A DNA stretch of 53,833 bases from Deltaproteobacteria bacterium (GTDB lineage Bacteria > Desulfobacterota > Desulfuromonadia > Geobacterales > Pseudopelobacteraceae). Location: positions 1-53,833 of the forward strand of contig JAJZRX010000013.1 in the NCBI GenBank assembly GCA_021850095.1, in the 5' to 3' direction. The translations under genes were made by a program, and so were the position numbers. Every line of letters starts with the position of its first letter. Positions within the stretch are counted from its first letter, which is position 1. Below, piece by piece: positions 1-8,657 of the stretch. Below the pieces are notes generated by a model that had not been told where the DNA came from, did no database searches, and saw nothing but the letters and a program-made list of their open reading frames with translations.

Positions 1-783
1 AGCGATACCGGCCAGCAGTTGACGGGGAAGTGTAATTTTGGCTTTTGCGTCCATCGCAGGAACGCCGGGAGCGGCAAGCTTGAAATCACCATCAATATCA
101 ATATCGACTTCACTGCGGTATGACACACCAGCGGAAATACCATAGCCGGCATCGTAAGCCACAGCCAGGTTGTAGCCGAAACCGATTCCGTCTCCTTTAA
201 ACCTGCTGTTGACATCAACGGCAGGAGCAATCGGAACCGCCCTCTCCAGCGACGCATCCAGATACACCACATCCAGGCCGGCCGCAAAAGAAAGCGCCGG
301 GACTATCCGGTAGGAGATCACCGGGTTGAAGTTATAGGTCTCGATCTTCGATGTGGTGGCAAGATATTTTCCCTCCCAATTACCGTTCCACTCCGTGCCC
401 AGGCCAAAGGGATTGAAAATGCCCAATCCGGCGCTGATTTTGTCATTGAAGGCATGGCTGATGTAAAAGGTACTGGGATAATAAAGGGTGTCTTCGGTTG
501 AGGCAGTGGCGCCGGTGGTTGCGCTTTTGAAATCCCGGGACGGAAACAGCAGAGTGGTTCCGAGTTCGATTTGAGTGCCCGGCAGTTTATTGAGCAGAGC
601 CGGGTTAAAGAATATTGTCGAGGGCTCATCGGTATGGGCCACGACTGCATCCGCCTGTCCCAGGGCTGAAGCGCCCTGGGTAAAAATGCCGAAACCGGAC
701 CCGTAGGCGGTTGTTCCGGCGCAGATGGTTGTTACAAGTGCTGTTGAAGCAAACAGAATTGATCTATTACGAACAAGCGGCAT
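1..783 (-). CDS. FadL/OmpP1/TodX-family outer-membrane protein (C-terminus cut by window edge)
   Basis: The frame is open from an ATG at 783 to the window edge (261 codons), so the C-terminal part is missing. An AGGAGA ribosome site lies just upstream. The start encodes a signal peptide (MPLVRNRSILFASTALV...) followed by SGFGIFTQGASALGQADAVVA and TDEPSTIFFNPALL, the N-terminal hatch pattern of FadL-type long-chain fatty acid or hydrocarbon transporters. Later segments such as FYISHAFNDKISAGLGIFNP and FAAGLDVVYLDASLERA alternate polar and hydrophobic residues as expected for barrel strands. By family it would be a 14-stranded outer-membrane channel for hydrophobic substrates. The substrate cannot be told. 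It is followed on the same strand by no visible gene inside the window. Confidence 0.82.
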   Translation of the reverse strand, partial: MPLVRNRSILFASTALVTTICAGTTAYGSGFGIFTQGASALGQADAVVAHTDEPSTIFFNPALLNKLPGTQIELGTTLLFPSRDFKSATTGATASTEDTLYYPSTFYISHAFNDKISAGLGIFNPFGLGTEWNGNWEGKYLATTSKIETYNFNPVISYRIVPALSFAAGLDVVYLDASLERAVPIAPAVDVNSRFKGDGIGFGYNLAVAYDAGYGISAGVSYRSEVDIDIDGDFKLAAPGVPAMDAKAKITLPRQLLAGIA

Positions 784-829
784 ATATTCTCCTGTCATCC
801 AATGAGTGGAATATCGCGGGCCGAATGGG

Positions 830-2140
830 CTAGCTTTGTAACTGTGAAAAATAGCAGTAAATGTTGCGGCCGTTTTGCTTGGAGCTGTACATGGCGCTGT
901 CGGCTGCCTTCAGCAATGGCTCGGCTGAATCTGCGTCTTCCGGAAAGACACTGATGCCGATACTGACGCCAATGTGACACTCCTGCCCCTGGATGATAAA
1001 GGGTTTGTTCAGGGCGGCAATGATCTTGGCCGAGACAATGGCATTATCGGAGGGGTCCATAATTCTGGACAGAATCACGGCAAACTCGTCGCCCCCCATA
1101 CGGGCCACGGTATCGGCATTGCGCAGGCACTCCTGCAATCGTGTTGAAACCTCACTGAGCAGCGTGTCACCGGCATCATGACCCAGGGTATCGTTGACCT
1201 GTTTGAAACGGTCCAGATCCAGAAAGAGCAGTGAAAACTGTTCTTTATATCTTTTGCAGTGAGAAAGTATGCATGTCAGGCGATCAAAGAAGAGTCTACG
1301 GTTGGGAAGTCCGGTGAGTGCGTCAAAGTTGGCCAGATATTCCAGCCGCTCATGGGCAAGCCGGCGCTCACTGATATCACGGAATATGATCTGTACGGCA
1401 GGCTTGCCCTGATAGGTGAACGGAACACCTGACACTTCCACATCGACTTCACTGCCGTCCAGACAGATGAACTTCCCTTCTTTCCAGGGTGCGGTTGAAG
1501 CATTGCTCTCAATCATTTCCATCAGAGTCCTGAATACGTCACTGAATTCCGGATGAACAAAATCCAGCATTTTCCGTCCCAACAATTCTTCCGGAACGTG
1601 AGACTTCAAAAGCGCCGCTCCGGCAGGATTTATGAAAACCAGCCCGTCGCTCGCGTGGATGACGATACCATCCGGAGAAAGATCCACCAGCCGGCGATAA
1701 CGTTCCTCGCTCTGCATGATGGCGGTAAACATCTGCTCCCGCTCCTGAATCATGAGCCGTTTTTGCAGCGCCTTCTCGATAACGATCGGAAGGAGTTCAA
1801 GATAGCCCAGGTCCACATCTTTGACGATGTAATCGGTGGCGCCCAGCTTCATCGCCTCGACAGCGGTTATTTCATTCCCTTTTCCGGTCACCATGATTAC
1901 CGGAGGCGCATCCGCCTGGCCGGCCAGTGTCCTGATCACCTCAAGCCCCTCACAAACCGGCATATTGTGGTCGGTCAGCACCAGATCATAGGCGCCATCC
2001 GCCAGCATGTCCAGCCCCACCCTGCCATTCTCGGCCAGATCCACTGCATAGCCCTGCCTCCGCAGGCTTTTTTGCAGCAAACGGGCAAGCCCGGGATCAT
2101 CTTCCATGTACAATATGCGATATGAGCGCTCTTCAGCCAC
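830..2140 (-). CDS. Response regulator with PAS and GGDEF domains (diguanylate cyclase)
   Basis: This 436-residue cytoplasmic protein has three parts. Residues 1-125 are a receiver domain with acidic pocket EDD near residue 13 and phospho-acceptor D57 in LVLTDHNMP. Residues about 143-260 are a PAS sensor. Residues about 270-436 are a GGDEF domain. The active-site motif is intact (ARMGGDEFAVIL), and RNAD sits five residues upstream, the position of the RxxD product-inhibition site. The substrate-specificity positions read FKQVND and GHDAGD, the canonical N and D for c-di-GMP synthesis rather than the Ser-type Hypr variant that makes cGAMP. It should therefore make c-di-GMP when phosphorylated. 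No partner kinase is adjacent. Confidence 0.9.
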   Translation of the reverse strand: MAEERSYRILYMEDDPGLARLLQKSLRRQGYAVDLAENGRVGLDMLADGAYDLVLTDHNMPVCEGLEVIRTLAGQADAPPVIMVTGKGNEITAVEAMKLGATDYIVKDVDLGYLELLPIVIEKALQKRLMIQEREQMFTAIMQSEERYRRLVDLSPDGIVIHASDGLVFINPAGAALLKSHVPEELLGRKMLDFVHPEFSDVFRTLMEMIESNASTAPWKEGKFICLDGSEVDVEVSGVPFTYQGKPAVQIIFRDISERRLAHERLEYLANFDALTGLPNRRLFFDRLTCILSHCKRYKEQFSLLFLDLDRFKQVNDTLGHDAGDTLLSEVSTRLQECLRNADTVARMGGDEFAVILSRIMDPSDNAIVSAKIIAALNKPFIIQGQECHIGVSIGISVFPEDADSAEPLLKAADSAMYSSKQNGRNIYCYFSQLQS

Positions 2141-2194
2141 CGAAGCTCTCCTTCTCCACCGATTTATGTTTGGTAAGCGGACATCAAGTAACTA

Positions 2195-3286
2195 TCAGCT
2201 CCGCAAAGAACCGTCCCGGTAGAACGGCAGCTCGCAGACGACCGCTTCCATGCCGACCCGCTCGTGGCGAATCGTGAAGGGAGTTCCGATCACGGTCAGT
2301 TCGGGTTTGACGAAACCGATGCCGATGCCGCAGCCCAGCATGGGGGAGAAGACACCGCTGGTCACGCTGCCGACCGTTTCGCCGGCAAAGCAGATCTCGT
2401 AATGGTGGCGCGGTGAGCGACGGCTGGAAACCTGGAAAGCCACCTTTTTGCGCCTGATCCCCTGCTCTTTCTGGCTCAACAGGGCCTGCTTGCCGACAAA
2501 GATCTTGTCGAAATTGACAAAAGCCTCCAGGCCAGCCTCCAGTGGCGTGGTTGTCTCGTCGATATCGCTGCCATACAACGAATACCCGACCTCCAGGCGC
2601 AGCACATCCCGCGCACCCAGTCCGGCCGGTTTGACGCGCTGATCCTGCAGCAGCAGATCCCACAGCTGACAGACCTTTTCGACCGGGAGGAAGATCTCGT
2701 AGCCCAGTTCACCAGTATAGCCGGTCCGGCTGACGATCGCCTCCACCCCCAGGATATCCATGGTGATGAACTTGAAATAGGGAATTGAGGCGATCTTTTC
2801 GCCAAAAGCCGCCAGCATGACGTCGCGGGCCAGCGGTCCCTGCAGATCCAGCTTGCCGGTACGGTCGGTGATGTTGGTGAACGAGCCGCCCCGCAACCGG
2901 CTGTTGATAACGGCAAAATCATTGTCGGCCGTGGCGGCGTTGACCACCACCATGACCTTGTCCTCCGCCAGGCGGAAAACGATCAGGTCGTCGATGATGC
3001 CCCCCTGATCGTTCAGCAGAAATCCGTAACGCGAACGGCCGAGCGGGATCGTCGTGACCGAGAAGCTGAAGACATCCTCCAGCCCGCCCGCCTCGAAATC
3101 ACCCTGAAAGATGAATTCACCCATGTGGCAGATATCGAATAGCGCCGCCTTCTGCCGGCACCAGGCGTGCTCGGCGATGATGCCCTCGTACTGGATCGGC
3201 ATATCCCACCCCCCGAAGGGCGCTATCAGGGCTTTCAGATCACGGTGCCGGCTGTTGAGCGCAGTTGTCTTTGTTTGTTCATCCAT
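2195..3286 (-). CDS. gcvT: Glycine cleavage system T protein (aminomethyltransferase)
   Basis: The 363-residue product has the full GcvT length and signature stretches: FGGWDMPIQYEGI near the N-terminus, HMGEFIFQGDF, the LQGPLARDVM segment, and SRTGYTGELGYEIFLP in the folate-binding core. It moves the methylene group from the lipoyl-bound aminomethyl on H protein to tetrahydrofolate, releasing ammonia. Unusually, gcvH and gcvP are not adjacent; the only gcvH-like gene in this window is about 17 kb away in the aro/acc operon. The ATG at 3286 is the natural start, giving MDEQTKTTALNSRH. An exported protein of unknown function lies 21 bp upstream on the same strand, so the two may be co-transcribed. 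Confidence 0.93.
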   Translation of the reverse strand: MDEQTKTTALNSRHRDLKALIAPFGGWDMPIQYEGIIAEHAWCRQKAALFDICHMGEFIFQGDFEAGGLEDVFSFSVTTIPLGRSRYGFLLNDQGGIIDDLIVFRLAEDKVMVVVNAATADNDFAVINSRLRGGSFTNITDRTGKLDLQGPLARDVMLAAFGEKIASIPYFKFITMDILGVEAIVSRTGYTGELGYEIFLPVEKVCQLWDLLLQDQRVKPAGLGARDVLRLEVGYSLYGSDIDETTTPLEAGLEAFVNFDKIFVGKQALLSQKEQGIRRKKVAFQVSSRRSPRHHYEICFAGETVGSVTSGVFSPMLGCGIGIGFVKPELTVIGTPFTIRHERVGMEAVVCELPFYRDGSLRS

Positions 3287-3307
3287 GGCGGATTCCCCCG
3301 GTTTGAT

Positions 3308-3796
3308 TTAATGATGGTGCGGAGAAGAGCTGCGGATCTTTTTCGTACTGTGGCGGGATTTTTTTCCGGTTAGGCCGGCGATCGAAAGCACATCCGCCAG
3401 CTGCATCTTCCAGAGCCCCTCTTCATGGGTCAATTTGAATTCACGGGTGCTTGAATCGGAGGAGATCATGGTTCCCTCCAGCCCGACCGTCGCGTAGACG
3501 GTGGCCTCGCTCTGCTTTTCATGCAGAACCTTGAAGTTTTCCAGCTTCTGCCAGCAGCAGGCCGGCCGGACAGTGCTGTCAGCCATCTTATTGACAAAGG
3601 CTTCACGGGATGTTCTGCCGCGATGGGCCAGGCGATCGAAAAGCTGTTCATAGCGCCCCGCGCGCCACAGATCGAGCGTCTCCGACATGGATTGCTCCAG
3701 CACGGAAGCGGATTCAGCGGCAAAAGCAGAGAAGGCGGTCGCCAGGGTTAGAAACAGGACACTAACGATCAGGATCTTGAAACGGAGAGCCAGCAT
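3308..3796 (-). CDS. Exported protein of unknown function
   Basis: I chose the ATG at 3796 because GGAGGT lies six bases upstream; an upstream in-frame ATG at 3856 has no such site and would bury the signal peptide. The 162-residue product begins MLALRFKILIVSVLFLTLAT and has a likely signal-peptidase I site after FSAFA. The mature part contains ETLDLWRAGRYEQLFDRLA and a C-terminal EGLWKMQLADVLS stretch, a pattern seen in small NTF2-like or DUF4878-like periplasmic proteins, but I cannot place it firmly. It ends in a basic, His-rich tail. It may share a transcript with gcvT, which starts 21 bp downstream. Confidence 0.6.
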   Translation of the reverse strand: MLALRFKILIVSVLFLTLATAFSAFAAESASVLEQSMSETLDLWRAGRYEQLFDRLAHRGRTSREAFVNKMADSTVRPACCWQKLENFKVLHEKQSEATVYATVGLEGTMISSDSSTREFKLTHEEGLWKMQLADVLSIAGLTGKKSRHSTKKIRSSSPHHH

Positions 3797-3886
3797 CGTT
3801 CCACCTCCATTTTTTTGTTGCATCCTAGTGCAAATGCGACTGCTGTGCAACTTCAAATGCCGTTATATCAACGTAAATTCTGCCGC

Positions 3887-3914
3887 TTGATTAATGAATC
3901 AAATCCAGTAGAAT
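3887..3914 (+). promoter_or_regulatory. Probable sigma-70 promoter of the GAF/HD-GYP gene
   Basis: TTGATT at 3887-3892 and TAGAAT at 3909-3914 are separated by 16 bp. They lie about 30 bp upstream of the chosen ATG at 3946, inside a short divergent intergenic region. Confidence 0.5.
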
Positions 3915-3945
3915 AAAGTAGCCTGATTTGTGCGGGGAGGTTGCC

Positions 3946-5190
3946 ATGCTGCGCCAGGGAGACAAATTGCGGAGGATTATCGATCTGGGATTTGAAATAG
4001 CCCAGATCAAGGATATCGATCTGCTGCTGGAAAAAATCCTGAACGAGGCGCGCGCGTTCACCAACTGCGACGCCGGCTCAATTTACGTTCGGGAAGGGGA
4101 TGCGCTGAAATTCAGCTACGCCCAGAACGACACGCTGCAGAGGCAGCTGCCTCCCGGCAGAAGGCTGCCCTACTCCACCTTTTCAATACCCATCAGCAAA
4201 GATTCCATCGCGGGTTATGTGGCCTCAAAGGGCGCCATCCTGAATATTCCCGATGCCTACCAGCTCGACACCCGCTTCCCCTTTTCCTTCAACCGCTCCT
4301 ATGACGAGTTGACCGGCTACCGGACACGATCGATGCTGACCATCCCGCTGAAAAACTTTCGCGGAGAAATAATCGGGGTACTGCAGCTGATAAACGCGAT
4401 GGACGACAAGGGGAACGTGACCGCTTTCGTGCATGACGATGAAGAGCTGATCATCTACTTCTCGAACAACGCCGCCATTGCCATCGAACGGGCCAAGATG
4501 ACCAGGGAGATGATTCTGCGCATGAACAAAATGGCGGAATTGCGCGACCCGAAAGAGACCGGCCCCCACGTCAACCGGGTTGCGGCCTATTCGGTTGCCA
4601 TCTACGAAGCCTGGGCCGCTAACAAAGGGCTTTCACAAGCGGAGATTGACAAGAATCGCGATGTTCTGCGCATGGCGGCCATGCTGCACGATGTCGGCAA
4701 AGTGGCCATTTCCGATGCGATTTTGAAAAAGCCGGGGCATTTTACCGCCGACGAATACCAGATCATGAAGCTGCACACCCTGTATGGAGCCAATCTTTTT
4801 GCCGACATCTACTCCGACTTTGACGAATCGGCTGCGGTTGTGGCACTGACCCACCACGAGCGCTGGGACGGCGGCGGATACCCCGGCCAGATTGACACCC
4901 GTACCCAGCAACCCTTGCCGGGATACGAGAAAGAAGACGGAAAAGCGCAGGGCAAGCGTGGTGAGGAGATCCCGCTCTTCGGCAGGATCGTGGCGCTGGC
5001 GGACGTGTATGACGCCCTTTCCTGCCGGCGCTGCTACAAGGAAGCCTGGAGCGAGTGTCAGGTACTGGAAAACATCCGCTCGGAATCCGGCAAGCAGTTT
5101 GACCCTGAACTGGTAAAGGTATTCATGGACTGCATCGACAGCTTCCGACAGATAGAGCGGCTGTATCCGGATCAGGCGGAACAGGCGTGA
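3946..5190 (+). CDS. GAF domain / HD-GYP phosphodiesterase
   Basis: The start is the ATG at 3946, preceded by GGGGAGG; the TTG at 3928 is upstream of this ribosome site and is rejected. The 414-residue cytoplasmic protein has a GAF sensor domain at about residues 20-185 and an HD-GYP domain at about 195-395. The metal-binding motifs are intact: LHDVGK for the HD pair, downstream HTLYG and HHERW, and GGGYP for the GYP signature. HD-GYP enzymes hydrolyse c-di-GMP, and some act on 3',3'-cGAMP. The second possibility matters here because GEMM riboswitches of the cGAMP-like type lie nearby. No transmembrane segment is visible, so input is probably a small ligand or redox signal at GAF. Confidence 0.9.
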   Translation: MLRQGDKLRRIIDLGFEIAQIKDIDLLLEKILNEARAFTNCDAGSIYVREGDALKFSYAQNDTLQRQLPPGRRLPYSTFSIPISKDSIAGYVASKGAILNIPDAYQLDTRFPFSFNRSYDELTGYRTRSMLTIPLKNFRGEIIGVLQLINAMDDKGNVTAFVHDDEELIIYFSNNAAIAIERAKMTREMILRMNKMAELRDPKETGPHVNRVAAYSVAIYEAWAANKGLSQAEIDKNRDVLRMAAMLHDVGKVAISDAILKKPGHFTADEYQIMKLHTLYGANLFADIYSDFDESAAVVALTHHERWDGGGYPGQIDTRTQQPLPGYEKEDGKAQGKRGEEIPLFGRIVALADVYDALSCRRCYKEAWSECQVLENIRSESGKQFDPELVKVFMDCIDSFRQIERLYPDQAEQA

Positions 5191-5209
5191 TATCATCAGG
5201 TTGATAACG

Positions 5210-5246
5210 CGAAGGCGCAGAGAATTTGCAATTCCCTGCGCCTTCG
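5210..5246. terminator. Long hairpin between convergent genes (possible bidirectional terminator)
   Basis: An 11-bp perfect stem (5210-5220 with 5236-5246, CGAAGGCGCAG and its complement) is extended by an inner 5-bp stem (GAATT/AATTC) after one mismatch. It sits between the convergent HD-GYP and DAHP synthase genes. No clear T-run follows on either strand, so it may act as an mRNA 3'-end stabiliser or a weak terminator. Confidence 0.45.
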
Positions 5247-5278
5247 TGCGCTTCGCAAAAAGCTTGTTGACGACCAGA

Positions 5279-6298
5279 TCAGAGAGTTCTCTCCCCCGCC
5301 TCCGCAAACAGCTTTAATTTAGCCATCATCAGGTCGAATTTTTTGGGTTTCAGCGATTGGGCACCATCCGATGAAGCCTGTTCCGGGTTGGGATGGACTT
5401 CGACGATCAGGCCGTCGGCGCCTGCCGCCACGGCCGCATAGCACATCGGCGCCACATAATGGTGATCGCCGGTGCCGTGGGAGGGATCAATGACGACCGG
5501 CAGGTGGGTCTTGTGCTTCAGCACCGGAATGGCCGAAAGGTCGAGCGTGTTGCGGGTGGCGGTTTCAAAGGTGCGGATGCCGCGCTCGCAGAGGATGACC
5601 GCCTGGTTGCCCTCACTCATGATGTACTCGGCGCTCATCAGAAACTCCTGAATCGTCATCGCCATGCCGCGCTTCAGCAGCACCGGTTTTTTCAGCTGGC
5701 CGACCTTTTTCAGCAGGGCGAAGTTTTGCGAATTGCGGGCGCCGATTTGAAGGATATCGGCATATTCGGCCACCAGGTCGGCGGTCTCGGGATTGATGAC
5801 TTCGGTCACGAAGGGCAGTCCGGTCAGTTCGCGCGCTTTGGCCAGCAGCTTCAGCCCGTCTTCCTCAAGACCCTGGAAAGAGTACGGCGATGTGCGCGGT
5901 TTGAAGGCTCCGCCCCGCAGTACATGAGCCCCGGACTTTTTGACCGCCAGCGCGGATTCGATGATCTGCTGTTCGCTTTCCACCGAACAGGGGCCGGCCA
6001 TGACCACGATCTGCCTGCCGCCGATAACGACATCGTCACTGATCCGCACCAGACTGGACTCCTTCTTGACCTCTTTCGAGGCCAGTTTGTAAGGCTGCAG
6101 AATCGGCACGACATTCTCCACACCGTGCAGCGACTCCAGCGCCTGCAGAACCGCCTTGCCCCGTTCGTCACCGATGGCGCCGATCACATTCCGGGTCTCC
6201 CCGCGGATCACGTGCGGTTTGTAGCCCAGCTCCTTGATCCGCTTCAGCACCTCATCCTTGTCCTTTTTCGACGCATCTGTTTTCATGACAATAATCAT
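5279..6298 (-). CDS. aroF: 3-deoxy-7-phosphoheptulonate synthase (DAHP synthase, type I-beta with N-terminal regulatory domain)
   Basis: The enzyme condenses phosphoenolpyruvate and erythrose 4-phosphate, the first step of the shikimate pathway. The start is ATG 6298 ([14 protein letters not shown]), preceded by AGGAG; the longer open frame upstream runs through a terminator hairpin and is not coding. Of 339 residues, about 1-70 form a ferredoxin-like regulatory domain like that of Thermotoga-type enzymes. The TIM-barrel follows with [35 protein letters not shown] and VIDPSHGTG, all hallmark substrate and metal motifs. Transcription appears to be controlled by an aromatic leader peptide and attenuator (6375-6522). 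The other shikimate genes lie 17 kb away in the aroC-B-K block. Confidence 0.94.
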   Translation of the reverse strand: MIIVMKTDASKKDKDEVLKRIKELGYKPHVIRGETRNVIGAIGDERGKAVLQALESLHGVENVVPILQPYKLASKEVKKESSLVRISDDVVIGGRQIVVMAGPCSVESEQQIIESALAVKKSGAHVLRGGAFKPRTSPYSFQGLEEDGLKLLAKARELTGLPFVTEVINPETADLVAEYADILQIGARNSQNFALLKKVGQLKKPVLLKRGMAMTIQEFLMSAEYIMSEGNQAVILCERGIRTFETATRNTLDLSAIPVLKHKTHLPVVIDPSHGTGDHHYVAPMCYAAVAAGADGLIVEVHPNPEQASSDGAQSLKPKKFDLMMAKLKLFAEAGERTL

Positions 6299-6374
6299 CC
6301 GCCTGCTCCTCTCCCACAAACAAGTAAGGCCGAAGGTTTCCTCCCCGGCCCTGGCTGTATAACGAATCAGACAG

Positions 6375-6458
6375 CAAAAAACCGGGGAGACTCGCGTCTG
6401 CCCCGGTTTGTGGTTTTGTGTGATAGCTTCCTCGCTTACACCGGTACCTGGGCAGACG
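6375..6458 (-). promoter_or_regulatory. Transcription attenuator of the DAHP synthase gene (terminator plus competing antiterminator)
   Basis: The terminator on the minus strand is a GC-rich stem (AACCGGGG, one bulged C, AGAC, loop GCGA, GTCT, CCCCGGTT) at about 6379-6408, followed by TTTTTT. The 5' arm segment GGGCAGACG (6395-6403) is also perfectly complementary over nine bases to CGTCTGCCC (6450-6458), which lies in codons 21-24 of the leader peptide. Ribosome stalling on aromatic codons would leave 6450-6458 free to pair and block the terminator. A ribosome reaching the leader stop at 6436 would cover it and allow termination. This is the classical attenuation logic of trp and phe operons. 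Confidence 0.8.
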
Positions 6459-6522
6459 GCCTGAAATAAAAGCCGAACCAAAAGTAAACGTTATAAGCGG
6501 TAAAGAAGCGGTTAGTGTTCAT
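6436..6522 (-). CDS. Aromatic-rich leader peptide of the DAHP synthase attenuator
   Basis: This 28-residue ORF ([12 protein letters not shown], then [16 protein letters not shown]) contains six Phe, three Tyr and one Trp, with seven of these ten within codons 13-20. Such density is not expected by chance and is typical of leader peptides that sense charged tRNA-Phe, tRNA-Tyr and tRNA-Trp. It lies directly upstream of a terminator whose 5' arm can pair with its own 3' codons. Its ATG lacks a good ribosome site, but a six-codon ORF (6519-6539, MLKCSP) with a strong GGGAGG site five bases upstream ends in an ATGA overlap with it. That arrangement suggests translational coupling. TTGACA hexamers occur at 6554-6559 and 6572-6577, but I could not assign the promoter firmly. 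Confidence 0.8.
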   Translation of the reverse strand: MNTNRFFTAYNVYFWFGFYFRPSAQVPV

Positions 6523-6593
6523 GGGCTGCACTTAAGCATAGAGACCTCCCGGTTGTCAAGCGACATTTCCCTGTCAATCCCTAAATAACCCGA

Positions 6594-8657
6594 TTACCAG
6601 GGCTTGGCTCCATGGCAGTAGGTTGCACAGCTGCGCGTTGCTGGGTTCCAGACGCTGAGGCTCACATTCTTCACACCGTTCATGTGCGTCGCAGCATTTG
6701 TGGTCGTGCTGCTGTAGCCCGCACCGTGGCAGGTGGCGCAATCGATCCCTTGAGCGGCGTGAAACGCATGTTCACCCAGAGCTGGCGGAATGGCATGACA
6801 GCCTCCGCAGGTTGGTGCTGGCGGAGGAGTGGCGGCATTGGTGGCAGCGCTGGCCTGTGCTGACGCGACACTTTCGCCGCTGCTGTTGACGGCCGTGACG
6901 ATGTAATAGTAGCTGCTGCCGGCCGCCAGACCGGTCTGGAGATAGGGGGCCGCGGCATTGGTGATTTTCGCGCCGCTGGCTTTTGTCACTCCGGGGGCGG
7001 TTGCCCAGTAGATGTTATAGGATGTTGCTCCGGCAACTGCCGGCCAGGAGATGGATATCTGATTGGCGCCGCCGGTGGCCGTAACGCCTGTCGGCGCTGC
7101 GGGAACCGCAGGAGGCGCTGCGGCGGTGATTGCGGACACCTGACTTGAGGCTACGCTTTCGCCGACGCTGTTGACCGCCGTAACGATAAAGTAGTAGCTG
7201 CTACCAGCGGCAAGTCCGGTCTTGACGTAGGGGCTGGTAACACCGGCGACTTTGGTGCCGCTGGTTTTTGTCACACCGGTGGCTGCTGACCAGTAGACAT
7301 TGTACGAGGCCGCCCCTGAAACCGCAGGCCAGGTGATGGTCGCCTGGTTGGTTCCTCCAACGGCCGTCACAGCGGTTGGAGCTGCCGGCGCAGTCGGGCT
7401 GGGGATTGCGGGAAGCGTGGCAGCCGCAACCTGAACGGATGGCGCGCTTTCGCCGACGCTGTTTACGGCCGTAACGATGTAATAATAGGTTGTGCCGTCA
7501 GAGAGGCCGCCCAGCACCGCCGGACTGGTGACATTGGTCAGCTTGGTGCCGTTGAGCGTGGTCACGCCGCTGGCGGTTGCATAATAGAGATTGTACGATG
7601 TGGCTGAACTGACCGCTCCCCAGGAGAGGGTCACCTGTTTGGTGCCGCCGGTGGCAAGGATACCGCTCGGAGCGGCCGGAGCGGCCGGCAGGGGTGGTGT
7701 TGACGCGGTGGCGGCCGAGACTTGGGCAGAGGCTGCGCTTTCACCAGCGCCGTTGACGGCTGTGACAACAAAATGATAGGTCGTGCCCGCCGCAAGTCCG
7801 GTCTGTAGATGGGGGTTGGAAACCAAGGCAACCTTTGTTCCGTTGGCGGTCGTTACGCCAGATGTTGCAGAGTAGTAAATGTTATAGGAGGCTGCATTGC
7901 TGACCGGAGCCCAGGAAAGCGTGACCTGACCATTGCCGCCGACAGCGGTCAGAGCGGTCGGAGATGCAGGAACGGCGGCAGTCGGAGGCAAGGAACCGCC
8001 ATTGAAAACACCGTTGGCGATGTCGCTGAGTTTGCCGCTGAAGATGACCGCAGCGGATTTCTTGTTGATGATCGTCAGAATGCCTTTGGATACCTTGATT
8101 TTAACCTTGTCAAACATCTCATCCAGATCAAGATGGTTGGCGATGTAGCGCGACGTGATCGGGTTGGTATGTTCCGCATTGTACTGTTTGAGGAGCGGTT
8201 GCAGCTTGTTCAGCAGTACGGCGACCGTCGCCTGTATGTTATTCCTGATCCGCTTGCACTTGGCGGAATCCGCCTTTTCAAACACATCCTCCGGGTCGTC
8301 ATCGCCGGCAGCAGTGGCAACGATCACATCCGAGAGCGGGTTGATATTGGCGGTTCCCGTGCCATCGGCAAAAGAGTGCAGCTTGTAATTTTCCCCGGCG
8401 GCGCTTCCGGTTGCCTGCAGCACATAGGGCGCCTGCATATCAGTAACGTCGAAGGCGAACGAACCGTCGCTGCCGATAACAGTGGTTTTCAGTTTCGAGG
8501 GGCTTGATGAATCCTTGAGGCTGACCTGACCAGAGAGGGGATCGCCGACGGCGGCGACGCCGCTGACCACTTCCGATGAAGCCCCACCCGAACCGCCGCC
8601 GCAACCGGCAAGAATAAGTCCAAGGGTCATCAGGGAAAAACTGCAATGGCTGTACAT
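6594..8657 (-). CDS. Fibronectin type III repeat lipoprotein with C-terminal haem-binding motifs (apparent signal-peptide frameshift)
   Basis: The mature protein starts at the lipobox LILAGCGGG, so it should be a lipid-anchored surface or periplasmic protein. After a roughly 200-residue N-terminal region come four tandem fibronectin III domains of about 95 residues, each with a GG..QVTLSW..V..A.SYN.Y pattern. The C-terminus has two CxxCH haem motifs (CGGCH, CATCH) and one CxxxCH (CATYCH), as in Geobacter extracellular cytochromes. The ATG at 8657 gives an N-terminus without positive charges and has no ribosome site. The ATG at 8680, behind AAAGGAG, reads MKTLLKRSCTAIAVF in another frame. One extra T in the T5 run (8636-8640) would join it to LMTLGLILAGC. 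Tandem GEMM riboswitches lie upstream. Confidence 0.85.
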   Translation of the reverse strand: MYSHCSFSLMTLGLILAGCGGGSGGASSEVVSGVAAVGDPLSGQVSLKDSSSPSKLKTTVIGSDGSFAFDVTDMQAPYVLQATGSAAGENYKLHSFADGTGTANINPLSDVIVATAAGDDDPEDVFEKADSAKCKRIRNNIQATVAVLLNKLQPLLKQYNAEHTNPITSRYIANHLDLDEMFDKVKIKVSKGILTIINKKSAAVIFSGKLSDIANGVFNGGSLPPTAAVPASPTALTAVGGNGQVTLSWAPVSNAASYNIYYSATSGVTTANGTKVALVSNPHLQTGLAAGTTYHFVVTAVNGAGESAASAQVSAATASTPPLPAAPAAPSGILATGGTKQVTLSWGAVSSATSYNLYYATASGVTTLNGTKLTNVTSPAVLGGLSDGTTYYYIVTAVNSVGESAPSVQVAAATLPAIPSPTAPAAPTAVTAVGGTNQATITWPAVSGAASYNVYWSAATGVTKTSGTKVAGVTSPYVKTGLAAGSSYYFIVTAVNSVGESVASSQVSAITAAAPPAVPAAPTGVTATGGANQISISWPAVAGATSYNIYWATAPGVTKASGAKITNAAAPYLQTGLAAGSSYYYIVTAVNSSGESVASAQASAATNAATPPPAPTCGGCHAIPPALGEHAFHAAQGIDCATCHGAGYSSTTTNAATHMNGVKNVSLSVWNPATRSCATYCHGAKPW

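Noticed and set aside
1553-2125. A 190-codon plus-strand ORF, and similar long ORFs at 5393-6469, 44346-45158 and 50969-52414
   Set aside because: They are antisense to clearly homologous genes and show no domain pattern; high GC keeps these frames open.
6299-6481. N-terminal extension of DAHP synthase in the same open frame
   Set aside because: It runs through the terminator hairpin and lacks a ribosome site; the conserved enzyme N-terminus begins at 6298.
6375-6540. T-box riboswitch upstream of DAHP synthase
   Set aside because: No T-box sequence or specifier stem is visible; the aromatic leader ORF and pairing fit attenuation.
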